DNA of 64,000 nt. It comes from an uncultured Eubacteriales bacterium (GTDB lineage: Bacteria; Bacillota; Clostridia; Oscillospirales; Oscillospiraceae). The stretch spans positions 1 to 64,000 of the forward strand of contig CAKTSK010000009.1 of NCBI GenBank assembly GCA_934597725.1, written 5' to 3'. The position numbers were made by a program, and so were the translations under genes. A model generated the notes under the pieces. That model was not told the DNA's origin. It worked only from the letters and a program-made list of their open reading frames with translations, and did no database searches. Position 1 is the stretch's first letter; each line of letters begins with the position of its first letter. Positions 49,909 to 58,329 of this stretch are shown piece after piece.

Positions 49909-51267
49909 TCAAAAGGGGAGACCAGGGAAACCGCCGGGCAGCTTGCCGAACTTTCCCTTCCGGCGTTTGCCGGAAAGCTTGGTCATCTGCTTGGTCATCT
50001 GCTGCATCATCCCAAACTCTTTCAGCAAGCGGTTGACATCGACTACTTGCAGGCCGCAGCCGGCGGCAATGCGCTTTTTCCGGCTGCTGTTCAGAATGGC
50101 GGGATTTTCCCGCTCCTGAGGCGTCATCGAAAGGATGATGGCCTCGGTACGGGTGAGGGCCTTCTCGTTGATGGTTGCCCCCTCCAGGGCCTTGGCGTTC
50201 AAGCCGGGCATCATCCCCAGCAGTTCATCCATGGAACCCATGCCCTTGACCTGGACTAACTGGTCGTAATAGTCTTGCAGGGTAAAGCGGTTCTTCTTGA
50301 GCTTCTCTGCCAGCTCCTGGGCCTTCTGCATGTCAAACTGCTGCTCTGCCTTTTCGATGAGGGTGAGCATATCGCCCATGCCCAGGATCCGGGAGGCCAT
50401 CCGATCGGGGTGGAACACCTCGATGTTGTCCAGCTTTTCTCCCATGCCCACGAACTTGATGGGCTTGCCGGTCACTGCCTTGATGGACAGGGCCGCGCCG
50501 CCGCGGGCATCGCCGTCCAGCTTGGTCAGAACAACGCCGTCGATGTCCAGGGCATCGTCAAAGGCTTTGGCTGCATTGACGGCGTCCTGGCCGATCATGG
50601 CATCGACCACCAGCAGGATCTCGCTGGGATCGACGGCCTCTTTGATCGACTGAAGCTCCTCCATCAGGGCCTCGTCTACATGGAGCCGGCCGGCGGTGTC
50701 CAGGAACACCATGTCGTTGCCGTGCTTCTTGGCGTGCTCAATGGCTGCCTGGGCAATGGCAACGGGGTTTTCCTGCCCCATCTGAAAAACAGGGAGGTCC
50801 AGCTGCTTGCCCACCACTTCCAGCTGCTGAATGGCAGCGGGGCGATAGATGTCGCAGGCCACCAGCAGGGGCCGCTTGCCGTTTTGCTTACGCATCAACC
50901 CGGCCAGCTTGGCGGCGTTGGTGGTCTTGCCCGCGCCCTGCAGGCCGACCATCATGACGATGGTGGGGGGCTGAGAGGAGATGGTGATTTTGGTGCTGCC
51001 GCCGCCCATCAACTCGATCAGTTCCTGGTTGACGATCTTGATGATGGCCTGGGCGGGGGTCAGGCTTTCCAGCACCTCGGTCCCAACGGCCTTTTCGGTC
51101 ACGGACTTGATGAAATCCTTGACGACTTTATAGCTGACGTCGGCTTCCAGCAGGGCCAGGCGGATCTCCCGCATGGCCTCCTTGACATCGGATTCGGTCA
51201 AACGGCCCTTGTTCCGCAGTTTTTTGAACGCGGAAGAGAGTTTTTCCGTCAGTCCTTCAAATGCCAT
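49909..51267 (-). CDS. ffh: signal recognition particle protein Ffh
   Basis: The SRP54 GTPase that binds signal sequences and 4.5S/6S-like RNA. N domain (residues 1–90), G domain with GLQGAGKTTNAAKLAGLM, DTAGRLHVDE and TKLDGDARGG, and a Met-rich M domain with RRKGKFGKLPGGFPGLPF-type tail (SGKRRKGKFGK). The 452 residues are normal. It follows ylxM by 6 bases. Confidence 0.97.
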   Translation of the reverse strand: MAFEGLTEKLSSAFKKLRNKGRLTESDVKEAMREIRLALLEADVSYKVVKDFIKSVTEKAVGTEVLESLTPAQAIIKIVNQELIELMGGGSTKITISSQPPTIVMMVGLQGAGKTTNAAKLAGLMRKQNGKRPLLVACDIYRPAAIQQLEVVGKQLDLPVFQMGQENPVAIAQAAIEHAKKHGNDMVFLDTAGRLHVDEALMEELQSIKEAVDPSEILLVVDAMIGQDAVNAAKAFDDALDIDGVVLTKLDGDARGGAALSIKAVTGKPIKFVGMGEKLDNIEVFHPDRMASRILGMGDMLTLIEKAEQQFDMQKAQELAEKLKKNRFTLQDYYDQLVQVKGMGSMDELLGMMPGLNAKALEGATINEKALTRTEAIILSMTPQERENPAILNSSRKKRIAAGCGLQVVDVNRLLKEFGMMQQMTKQMTKLSGKRRKGKFGKLPGGFPGLPF

Positions 51268-51273
51268 GCGAGC

Positions 51274-51642
51274 TCACTCCCTTTCCAACTCTTCGATGGT
51301 GTCGCCCAGCTGCTCCACCAGCTCGTCCAGCTCGCCGTCTCCGAACCGGGTCTGGTTCAGTTCCTGCAGCTGGCTGCACAGCTTACGCAGGGTGATGGTG
51401 GCGGCGCGGGTGCGGTGGTAGCGGCGGATGAGACCTGTTTTTTCTTCGATGTCCTCCAAGGAGCGTTCTGCGCGGACGACGATGTCGCGCACGCCCTGGC
51501 GGGTGATGCCGTAGTTTTCTGCGATCTCGGCCAGGGAGAGGTCATCGTTGTAATACAGGTCGTAAAATTCTTTCTGTCGGGGGGTCAGAAGATCGCCATA
51601 AAAATCATACAGCATGGCCATGCGGTAGGCTTGATTTTTCAA
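51274..51642 (-). CDS. ylxM: UPF0122/YlxM-like helix-turn-helix protein
   Basis: A 122-residue protein partnered with Ffh in Gram-positive SRP. The sigma-70 region-4-like helix-turn-helix reads LTPRQKEFYDLYYNDDLSLA followed by EIAENYGITRQGVRDIV. First gene of the operon; GGAGGG precedes the ATG. Confidence 0.93.
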   Translation of the reverse strand: MKNQAYRMAMLYDFYGDLLTPRQKEFYDLYYNDDLSLAEIAENYGITRQGVRDIVVRAERSLEDIEEKTGLIRRYHRTRAATITLRKLCSQLQELNQTRFGDGELDELVEQLGDTIEELERE

Positions 51643-51666
51643 TGGAACGGCCCTCCCTCCGCAGTC

Positions 51667-51688
51667 TGTAAAGTTAATTTCCTTTACA
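51667..51688. promoter_or_regulatory. inverted repeat in the ylxM leader
   Basis: TGTAAAG and CTTTACA, 8 bases apart, just past the transcription start. Operator or mRNA-structure candidate. Confidence 0.4.
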
Positions 51689-51696
51689 ACGTGATT

Positions 51697-51725
51697 ATCC
51701 TACCCCAGATGACGCTTTTTGTCAA
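51697..51725 (-). promoter_or_regulatory. sigma-A promoter of the ylxM–ffh operon
   Basis: Minus strand: TTGACA (51725–51720), 17 bases, TAGGAT (51702–51697). Confidence 0.8.
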
Positions 51726-51812
51726 GAGAAATTTGCATGAAATCTGTGCGGTTCGGGCAGGATCTTTCTGACCCCTTGCCAGTGCTTTGGATTTTGGCGC
51801 GCTTTACTTTTT

Positions 51813-51841
51813 CGCAAAGTATTGGTAAAATAAACCCTGCA
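51813..51841 (+). promoter_or_regulatory. sigma-A promoter of yfmF
   Basis: TTTACT (51813–51818), 17 bases, TAAAAT (51836–51841). Confidence 0.65.
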
Positions 51842-51892
51842 ATCATAATTGGAAACGATCCCTTATAACGCACAAAAAAGGAGGGAAAGGAC

Positions 51893-53176
51893 ATGCTCCC
51901 GATGAAAGAAGCTGTCCTGGCGCCCGGCATCCTGCTCCGGGCTGTTCAGACGACCAAGTTTAAGAACTCCCTGCTGTCCGTGACTTTTTTGGAGCCGCTG
52001 ACAGCAGAACACGCTGCACAGAACGCCCTGCTGCCCAAGGTGCTGCGGCGGGGGACCCAGCGCTATCCTGATATGACCGCCTTTTCGGCCGCGCTGGACG
52101 ACCTCTATGGCGGAGGGCTGGAGCCCATTCTGCGCAAAAAGGGAGAGGTCCAGTGTGTGGGCTTCTGGGCCAGTTTTCTGGACGACGCGTTCGTCCCCGG
52201 CCACACACCGCTTTTAGAGCAGGCGGCCACCCTGTTGGGACAGGTGGTGCTGGACCCGGCCGGGGAGAATGGCGCATTCGTGCCGGGCTATGTAGACAGC
52301 GAGAAGGAAAACCTGATGCGGAAGATCCGCAGCCAGGTCAACGATAAACTGCAATATGCCCTCTCCCGCCTGCGCACTGAGATGTGTCGGGGGGAAGCCT
52401 ATGGGCTGGACAAGCTGGGCAGCGAGGAGCGGGCCGGGGCCATTTCCGGCGCGGGACTGTATGCCCACTATCGGGACCTGCTGGAAACTGCGCCGGTGTG
52501 TTTCTATTACTGTGGGTCCGCAGAATTTGAACGGGTAGAGGACGCCTTCCGAAAGGCGTTTGCCGGCTTGCCGCAGACCAAACGGCAGGAACGCCCGAGA
52601 ACCAAGGTGATCGACAAGCCAGGCCCGGCGGTACGCCGGTTCCAGGACCGGCTGGACGTGACCCAAGGCAAGCTGATCCTGGGCTTCCGCACCGGCGGCG
52701 GCTTTCGGACGATGGAAGAGATCGCCCAAGGACTGCTTTTTAACGCGGTCTATGGGGGAACCACCAATTCCAAGCTGTTTTTGAATGTGCGGGAGAAGCA
52801 TTCCCTTTGTTACTTTGCCAACAGCTCGCTGGCCCAGAACAAAGGCGTGATGATGGTCTACTCCGGGGTGGAGTTTGCCAACTTTGCCCGGGCGGAAGAG
52901 GAGATCCTGACGCAGCTGGCTGCCTGCCAGCGGGGAGAGATCACCTCCGACGAGTTAGAGACGGCACGCCGCTCGGTCATGGGCAGCCTGCGCACGGCGC
53001 TGGATGCCCAGGGGCGGCTGGAAGAATACTGGATCAACCGCTATGTTTCCGACACCCGGTTTGCGCCGGAGGAGCTGGCGCAGGCGGTAGGAGAGGTCCG
53101 GCTGGACCAGGTGGTCCAGGTGGCCAACCGCATCCAGCTGGACAGCGTGTATACCCTGCAGGGAAAGGAGGGCTGA
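51893..53176 (+). CDS. yfmF: YfmF-like M16 peptidase homolog, inactive
   Basis: A 427-residue member of the M16 (insulysin/pitrilysin) family. The zinc motif HxxEH is absent where expected near residue 50–55, as in YfmF proteins, which pair with an active YfmH. In Bacillus the pair is tied to elongation-factor-P 5-aminopentanol modification; whether that applies here is unknown. The substrate-binding R/Y region (LRTEMCRGEAYGLDKLG) is kept. AAAGGAGG precedes the ATG. Followed by yfmH after 3 bases. Confidence 0.85.
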   Translation: MLPMKEAVLAPGILLRAVQTTKFKNSLLSVTFLEPLTAEHAAQNALLPKVLRRGTQRYPDMTAFSAALDDLYGGGLEPILRKKGEVQCVGFWASFLDDAFVPGHTPLLEQAATLLGQVVLDPAGENGAFVPGYVDSEKENLMRKIRSQVNDKLQYALSRLRTEMCRGEAYGLDKLGSEERAGAISGAGLYAHYRDLLETAPVCFYYCGSAEFERVEDAFRKAFAGLPQTKRQERPRTKVIDKPGPAVRRFQDRLDVTQGKLILGFRTGGGFRTMEEIAQGLLFNAVYGGTTNSKLFLNVREKHSLCYFANSSLAQNKGVMMVYSGVEFANFARAEEEILTQLAACQRGEITSDELETARRSVMGSLRTALDAQGRLEEYWINRYVSDTRFAPEELAQAVGEVRLDQVVQVANRIQLDSVYTLQGKEG

Positions 53177-53179
53177 GGA

Positions 53180-54463
53180 ATGGTCAAACATACCTATGAA
53201 CAGATCGGAGAGACGCTCTACGAGGAACATCTGGACAACGGCCTGGGCGTGTTTGTGTTCCCTAAGCCGGAGTTTGGCAAGTACTATGCGTTCTTCGCCA
53301 CCCGCTATGGCGGGATGGACACGCGCTTTCAGTTGGACGGCCAATGGCTGGACACGCCCATGGGCATTGCCCATTATCTGGAGCACAAGATGTTCGATAC
53401 CCCCGACGGGGGAAATGCCTTGCAGAAGCTCACTGCCACAGGGGCGTCTCCCAACGCCTTTACCAGCACGGCCATTACGGGCTATCATTTTGAGTGTACC
53501 GAATCGTTTTGGGAGAATCTGCGTACCTTATTGGAATTTGTCTCCGTGCCCTACTTCACCAAAGAGAGCGTGGAAAAGGAGCAGGGGATCATCGGGCAGG
53601 AGATCCGCATGATCGAGGATCAGCCCGGCTGGCAGGCATACCATCTGCTGCTGGAAGCGATGTACCACCATCACCCGGTGCAAAACTCGGTGGCCGGTTC
53701 GGTGGAGTCCATTGCCCGCATCACGGCAGAGACACTCTATCAGTGTCACGATGCGTTTTACACCCCCTCCAATATGGTGCTGTGTGTGGCGGGGAATGTG
53801 GACCCGGAAGAGGTGTGTGCCCTGGCCCGGGAGATCCTGCCCCAACAGACCAAGCTGCCCATTCCCCGGGACTGTGGGGCGGCAGAACCCCGCACCGTTC
53901 TCCGGCAAGAGAACGGCCGGACCATGGCGGTGTCTGCCCCGCTGCTCCAGATGGGCATCAAAGGGACCGCAGCAGAAGACGGCCCTGCCCAGCTGCGGCA
54001 GCGGTTTCTGGGGGAACTGGCCTGTGAGGCGCTGGCCGGCAGCTCCAGCCCCCTTTATCAGCGGCTGTATGAGGACGGCCTCATCAACAGCGGGTTTTAT
54101 CTGGGCTATACGGATTATCCCGGCTGTGCCTTTTTGCTGGCCGGCGGCGAGAGCAAAGATCCCGAAGCCGTCCGGGACGCGATCCTGGCCGAAGGGGCGC
54201 GCATCGCCCGGGAGGGGCTGGACGAAGGCTTGTTCCGGCGGCTGAAGAAGGCGCTGTATGGCGTCTATGTTCAGGGCCTCAATTCCTTTGCAAATCTGTG
54301 CGTGGAGCAGGCCAAAGGATATTTTGCCGGCCAGGACCCCTGGACCTTCCCGGCCATCTATGAGGCAATGGAGAAACAGGACGTGGAAGCCTTCCTGGCC
54401 GAGTGGGTGAAGCCGGAGCAAACGTCTTTGGTCATCATCCGGCCGGAGGTGACGGCGCCGTGA
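53180..54463 (+). CDS. yfmH: YfmH-like M16 zinc peptidase
   Basis: A 427-residue M16 peptidase with the inverted zinc motif HYLEH (about residue 70) followed by KMFDTPDG, and the downstream Glu in the EKEQGIIGQEIRM segment. Likely forms a heterodimer with the inactive partner encoded just before. GGGAAAGGAGG lies just before the ATG. The stop overlaps the lgt GTG start. Confidence 0.9.
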   Translation: MVKHTYEQIGETLYEEHLDNGLGVFVFPKPEFGKYYAFFATRYGGMDTRFQLDGQWLDTPMGIAHYLEHKMFDTPDGGNALQKLTATGASPNAFTSTAITGYHFECTESFWENLRTLLEFVSVPYFTKESVEKEQGIIGQEIRMIEDQPGWQAYHLLLEAMYHHHPVQNSVAGSVESIARITAETLYQCHDAFYTPSNMVLCVAGNVDPEEVCALAREILPQQTKLPIPRDCGAAEPRTVLRQENGRTMAVSAPLLQMGIKGTAAEDGPAQLRQRFLGELACEALAGSSSPLYQRLYEDGLINSGFYLGYTDYPGCAFLLAGGESKDPEAVRDAILAEGARIAREGLDEGLFRRLKKALYGVYVQGLNSFANLCVEQAKGYFAGQDPWTFPAIYEAMEKQDVEAFLAEWVKPEQTSLVIIRPEVTAP

Positions 54464-55350
54464 ATGTGGTGACCTTTCCGGGCCTGGGTCTGACCTTCCA
54501 CCTGGATCGGGTGGCGTTTTCCCTGGGGTCCTTCCAGGTCTATTGGTACGGGATCATCATTGCCCTGGGTTTTTTCCTGGGTGTCTCCTTTTGCTGTCTT
54601 CAGGCCAAAAAATTTGGCATTGCGGGGAATGACATCCTGGATATGATCCTCTTTGCCGCCCCCGGTGGGATCATCGGGGCGCGGCTGTACTACATCCTGT
54701 TCAACCAGGCTCTTTACCGCAACGCCGACGGCAGCATGAACTGGAAAGCCTGCCTTTCCATTCACAGCGGCGGTCTGGCGATCTATGGCGGGATCATTGC
54801 CGGGGTCCTCATTGCCTGGGCGGTGGCCCGGCACAAAAAGATCCCGTTTCCTGCCCTGGCCGATGTGTGCTCCTTTGGGCTGCTGCTGGGACAGATCGCC
54901 GGGCGGTGGGGGAACTTTGTCAATGTTGAGGCCTACGGCGGCCCCACGGCGCTGCCTTGGCGCATGGGGATCCGGGAGGCGGGGCACTATTTGGAGGTCC
55001 ACCCCACCTTTCTCTATGAATCCCTGTGGAACCTGATCGGGTTTTGCCTGCTTTGCTGGCTGCTGTACAAGGGCGTGCGGGCCTTTGACGGCATGTATTT
55101 CCTGTTGTATGTGTCCTGGTATGGCCTGGGCAGAGGGATGATCGAAGGGCTGCGGACCGACAGCCTGTACTTTTTCTCGACGGGCCTGCGTGTCTCTCAG
55201 GTGCTGGCGTTCCTCAGCTGTGCTGTGGCGCTGGGGCTGCTGGCCTGGAAGCTCCGCACCCATCCCAAGCCGGAGGACCTTTATGTAAACCGCAAACTGC
55301 GCGCGGCAGAGACGATAGAAGAAGCCAATGAGAAACCAGAAGGAGAGTGA
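54460..55350 (+). CDS. lgt: prolipoprotein diacylglyceryl transferase
   Basis: Transfers diacylglycerol to the lipobox Cys of prolipoproteins. Seven membrane helices; Lgt motifs SIHSGGLAIYGGIIAG (catalytic His) and GQIAGRWGNFVNVEAYG. The GTG start overlaps the yfmH stop (GTGA) and follows GGAGGTGA. The 296 residues are typical. It would process the lipoproteins in this window (LivK and the two at 46074–47927). Confidence 0.95.
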   Translation: MNVVTFPGLGLTFHLDRVAFSLGSFQVYWYGIIIALGFFLGVSFCCLQAKKFGIAGNDILDMILFAAPGGIIGARLYYILFNQALYRNADGSMNWKACLSIHSGGLAIYGGIIAGVLIAWAVARHKKIPFPALADVCSFGLLLGQIAGRWGNFVNVEAYGGPTALPWRMGIREAGHYLEVHPTFLYESLWNLIGFCLLCWLLYKGVRAFDGMYFLLYVSWYGLGRGMIEGLRTDSLYFFSTGLRVSQVLAFLSCAVALGLLAWKLRTHPKPEDLYVNRKLRAAETIEEANEKPEGE

Positions 55351-55353
55351 CCT

Positions 55354-56193
55354 ATGGCAACGATTTTAGACGGAAAGGCCCTGGCAGAAAAGGTCAAGCA
55401 AGGGGTACGACAGGAAGCGGAGGCGTTGGGACGAAAGCCCGGCCTGGCTGTGATCATCGTGGGCAGCAACCCCGCCAGCCGGGTGTACGTCAACAGCAAA
55501 CGAAAGGACTGCGAGGAGTGCGGTTTTCTCAGCGAGGAGTATGCCCTGCCGGAAGAGACCACCCAGGAGGAGCTGGTGGAACTGATCGGCCGTCTGAACG
55601 GCCGGGAGGACATCGACGGGATCCTCTGCCAGCTGCCCCTGCCCCAGGGGATCGACGAGGAGGCTGTGCTCATGGCCATTTCGCCGGAAAAGGATGTGGA
55701 TGGCTTCCATCCCATGAACATGGGCTCTCTGCTGGTGGGGAAGGAGGGCTTTTTGCCCTGCACGCCCTACGGGATCATGGAGATCCTAGCCGAATATGGG
55801 ATCGATCCCAAGGGGAAGCAGTGTGTGGTCGTGGGCCGGTCCAACATCGTGGGCAAACCCATGGCGCTGCTGCTGCTGCAAAAGCACGGTACGGTGACGG
55901 TGTGCCATTCCCGCACGCAGGACCTGGCGCAGGTCTGCCGCACGGCGGACATTCTGGTGGCGGCGGTAGGCAAGGTCAACCTGATCACTGCCGACATGGT
56001 CAAGCCCGGCGCGGTGGTCATTGACGTGGCTATGAACCGCAACGAGGCGGGGAAGCTCTGCGGCGACGTGGCCTTTGCAGAGGTAAAAGAGATCGCCTCT
56101 GCCATCACGCCGGTTCCCGGCGGCGTAGGTCCCATGACCCGGGCCATGCTGATGAAAAACACCCTGTTGGCATCCCAGAAGCACCAGGGATGA
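55354..56193 (+). CDS. folD: methylenetetrahydrofolate dehydrogenase/cyclohydrolase
   Basis: Bifunctional folate enzyme, 279 residues. NSKRKDCEECGF contains the catalytic Tyr/Lys region (YVNSKRKDC), PLPQGIDEE, PEKDVDGFHP, VVGRSNIVGKP (NADP) and PVPGGVGPMTRAML. GGAGAG precedes the ATG, 3 bases after lgt. Confidence 0.96.
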   Translation: MATILDGKALAEKVKQGVRQEAEALGRKPGLAVIIVGSNPASRVYVNSKRKDCEECGFLSEEYALPEETTQEELVELIGRLNGREDIDGILCQLPLPQGIDEEAVLMAISPEKDVDGFHPMNMGSLLVGKEGFLPCTPYGIMEILAEYGIDPKGKQCVVVGRSNIVGKPMALLLLQKHGTVTVCHSRTQDLAQVCRTADILVAAVGKVNLITADMVKPGAVVIDVAMNRNEAGKLCGDVAFAEVKEIASAITPVPGGVGPMTRAMLMKNTLLASQKHQG

Positions 56194-56215
56194 CAGCGCC
56201 GGAAAAAGAGGGGAC

Positions 56216-56244
56216 TTGCCCCTTTTGGCCGGGTATGGTATACT
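56216..56244 (+). promoter_or_regulatory. sigma-A promoter of the Asp23 gene
   Basis: TTGCCC (56216–56221), 17 bases, TATACT (56239–56244). Confidence 0.75.
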
Positions 56245-56334
56245 GAGTTCGATCAGGACGGGCAGCGATCGCTCTGTCAGCAGGCGATCCGGCGGTACCG
56301 ATCCAATCCTTTTCCATAACGGAGGAGAACCATC

Positions 56335-56706
56335 ATGAGCGAAAGCAGAGAATATTACTCCCGCAGCGAGGAGTACGGCGACGTTTATATTTCCGAGGAA
56401 GTCCTGGAAATGGTGGCCGGGGCCGCTGTGCTGGAGGTAGAAGGGGTCACCGGTCTGGCCGGCGGCACCATGAGCGAACAGATCCTGGGCCGGAAGAAGC
56501 TCTCCAAGGGCATCAGCATCCTGTGGGAAGCCGACCAGATCACCATCAATGTGTCGATCCAGATCCGCTATGGCGGGATCATCCCGGAGGTGGCGAAGAA
56601 GGTCCAAGAGGCTGTCCTTGCCAGCGTGGAGGCCACCAGCGGACTCAAGGTCGCGGCGGTCAATGTTCGCGTGGGCGGCGTGACCTTTGAAAAACCGGAA
56701 GACTGA
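56335..56706 (+). CDS. Asp23/Gls24 family envelope stress protein
   Basis: A 123-residue Asp23-fold protein. VYISEEVLEMVAGAAVLEVEGV at the start (in parts: ISEEVLEMVAG, VEGVTGL) and AVNVRVGGVTFEK at the end mark the family. Members gather at the membrane via partners and respond to alkaline or wall stress; in clostridia a copy lies just before nusB, as here. GGAGGAG lies 7 bases before the ATG. Confidence 0.92.
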   Translation: MSESREYYSRSEEYGDVYISEEVLEMVAGAAVLEVEGVTGLAGGTMSEQILGRKKLSKGISILWEADQITINVSIQIRYGGIIPEVAKKVQEAVLASVEATSGLKVAAVNVRVGGVTFEKPED

Positions 56707-56721
56707 TCGTCCCATTTGTTC

Positions 56722-56760
56722 GAGACCCGCGGCGCATTGTTCGCCGTGGGTCTCTTTTTG
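56722..56760 (+). terminator. intrinsic terminator of the Asp23 gene
   Basis: GAGACCCGCGGCG with CGCCGTGGGTCTC (one G·T), 7-base loop, then T5. A TATAAT for nusB follows at 56831–56836. Confidence 0.88.
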
Positions 56761-56899
56761 CCGCAAGGGCGAAAGAAAAGTTTTTGTAAAAAACCAGGGG
56801 ATAGGGCTTTCTTTTTTGCATATCCATGGATATAATGAGTAAAGACGACCGCAAAACAAATCAGACCGGTGGGACCGCCCACCGGGGGAGGAACGAAAC

Positions 56900-57388
56900 A
56901 TGACCAGATCAACAGCCCGGGAGATCGCCATTCACTGCGCCTACTCCCTGGGATTTTCCCACCAGTCCGCCGAAGAATTCCTGACCCAGCGGATGGACCG
57001 GGAAACCTTTCTCAACTGGGGCAAGGAAAACGCCCTGTACCAGGAATACCCCAACGAAAAGCAGATGCAGTACATTCAGGAAGTGGTCCGGGGCGTGGCC
57101 GAGCACGGGCCGGAGCTGGACCAGTACATTGCACAGTACGCCAAAAACTGGAGCTTTGCCCGGATCCCCCTGACGGCCTCGGCCATCATGCGGGTGGCGA
57201 TGTATGAGATCCTGTACATGCCTGGGGTCCCTGCTGCCGCTGCCATCAACGACGCGGTGGAGATCGCCAAAAAGTATGAGGACGAAAAGGTGGTTTCCTT
57301 CATCAACGGCATCCTGGGCGCCTTTGTCCGGGCGGAGTTTCCCGAGCAGACGGCCCCGAAGCCCGAGACCGACGGGCAGGAGGCGTGA
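56900..57388 (+). CDS. nusB: transcription antitermination factor NusB
   Basis: A 162-residue all-helical protein that binds boxA RNA with S10. STAREIAIHCAYSLGFS at the start and the late AAINDAVEIAKKYEDEKVVSFINGILG (in parts: INDAVEIAK, FINGILG) are the NusB signatures. Residues 25–70 form a slightly long first helical bundle. First gene of the operon to nadK. Confidence 0.93.
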   Translation: MTRSTAREIAIHCAYSLGFSHQSAEEFLTQRMDRETFLNWGKENALYQEYPNEKQMQYIQEVVRGVAEHGPELDQYIAQYAKNWSFARIPLTASAIMRVAMYEILYMPGVPAAAAINDAVEIAKKYEDEKVVSFINGILGAFVRAEFPEQTAPKPETDGQEA

Positions 57389-57390
57389 CC

Positions 57391-58329
57391 ATGACCGCAG
57401 CACTGGGGCTGGACACCAGCAACTACACCACCTCGGCGGCCTGGTTTGACGGCAGCCGGGGAGAGAACCTCGGCAAGCTGCTGGAGGTCCCGGAGGGTTC
57501 CCTGGGACTGCGGCAGAGCGAAGCCCTGTTCCAGCACGTCAAGCGCCTGCCCGACATGGTGTCTGGTCTGGCCGAGGCCGGGCTGCCCCGGCCTTTGGCA
57601 GCGCTGGGGGCCAGCACCCGGCCCCGGGAGGTAGAAGGCTCCTATATGCCCTGCTTTCTGGCGGGGGAATCTCAAGCCCGCAGCATGGCGGCGGTGATGG
57701 GACTGCCTTTCTATCCCTGTTCCCATCAGCAGGGGCACATTGCGGCGGCGGCCTGGTCTGCCGGGCGGATGGATCTGCTGGACCGGCCCCACCTGGTGTG
57801 GCACCTGTCCGGCGGCACCACGGAGCTGCTGTATGCCGTCCCGGACGGAGTGAGCGTCCGGGCCAGCTGCATCGGCGGGACCTCGGATATTTCCGCCGGC
57901 CAGCTGATCGACCGGACAGGGAAGCGGCTTGGACTGGCGTTTCCGGCGGGAAAGGCAGTGGATGCCTTGTCCCTTCAGGCAGAGCAGCAGCAGAGCTTCC
58001 GGGTGAAGGTGAAGGACAGCACCTTTTCCTTCTCCGGCATTGAGAACAAAATGAATGCCCTGGCCGAGGCGGGGACTGCGCCGGCAGAGATCTGCTGGTA
58101 TGTACTCTCGTCCATCATCGGAGCGGTAGAGACGGCGACCCGGCAGGCGCTGGACCGGTATCCCGGCCTGCCGGTGCTGTGCGCCGGTGGGGTGGCGTCC
58201 AATCAGCTGCTGCGGCAGCGGATGATCCAGGGCTGCGGCGCGGTGTTTGCCGAGCCGCGCTTTTCCACAGACAACGCCATGGGGGTGGCCATCCTCACTT
58301 GGCGGGCACATGAAAAGGAACAACGATGA
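57391..58329 (+). CDS. TsaD/Kae1-like protein, divergent paralog
   Basis: A 312-residue ASKHA ATPase of the TsaD/Kae1/Qri7 family. Present: LGLDTSNYTTSAA at the start, HQQGHIAAA (the metal-binding H-x3-H), HLSGGTTELL and GGVASNQLLRQRM. The canonical TsaD segment DDAAGEAFDK is here SDISAGQLIDRTG, and HxEGH reads HQQGH. It therefore looks like the clostridial second copy found beside nusB/xseA, not the t6A enzyme. The ATG at 57391 is 7 bases from AGGAGG; a GTG at 57385 is too close. Confidence 0.8.
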   Translation: MTAALGLDTSNYTTSAAWFDGSRGENLGKLLEVPEGSLGLRQSEALFQHVKRLPDMVSGLAEAGLPRPLAALGASTRPREVEGSYMPCFLAGESQARSMAAVMGLPFYPCSHQQGHIAAAAWSAGRMDLLDRPHLVWHLSGGTTELLYAVPDGVSVRASCIGGTSDISAGQLIDRTGKRLGLAFPAGKAVDALSLQAEQQQSFRVKVKDSTFSFSGIENKMNALAEAGTAPAEICWYVLSSIIGAVETATRQALDRYPGLPVLCAGGVASNQLLRQRMIQGCGAVFAEPRFSTDNAMGVAILTWRAHEKEQR

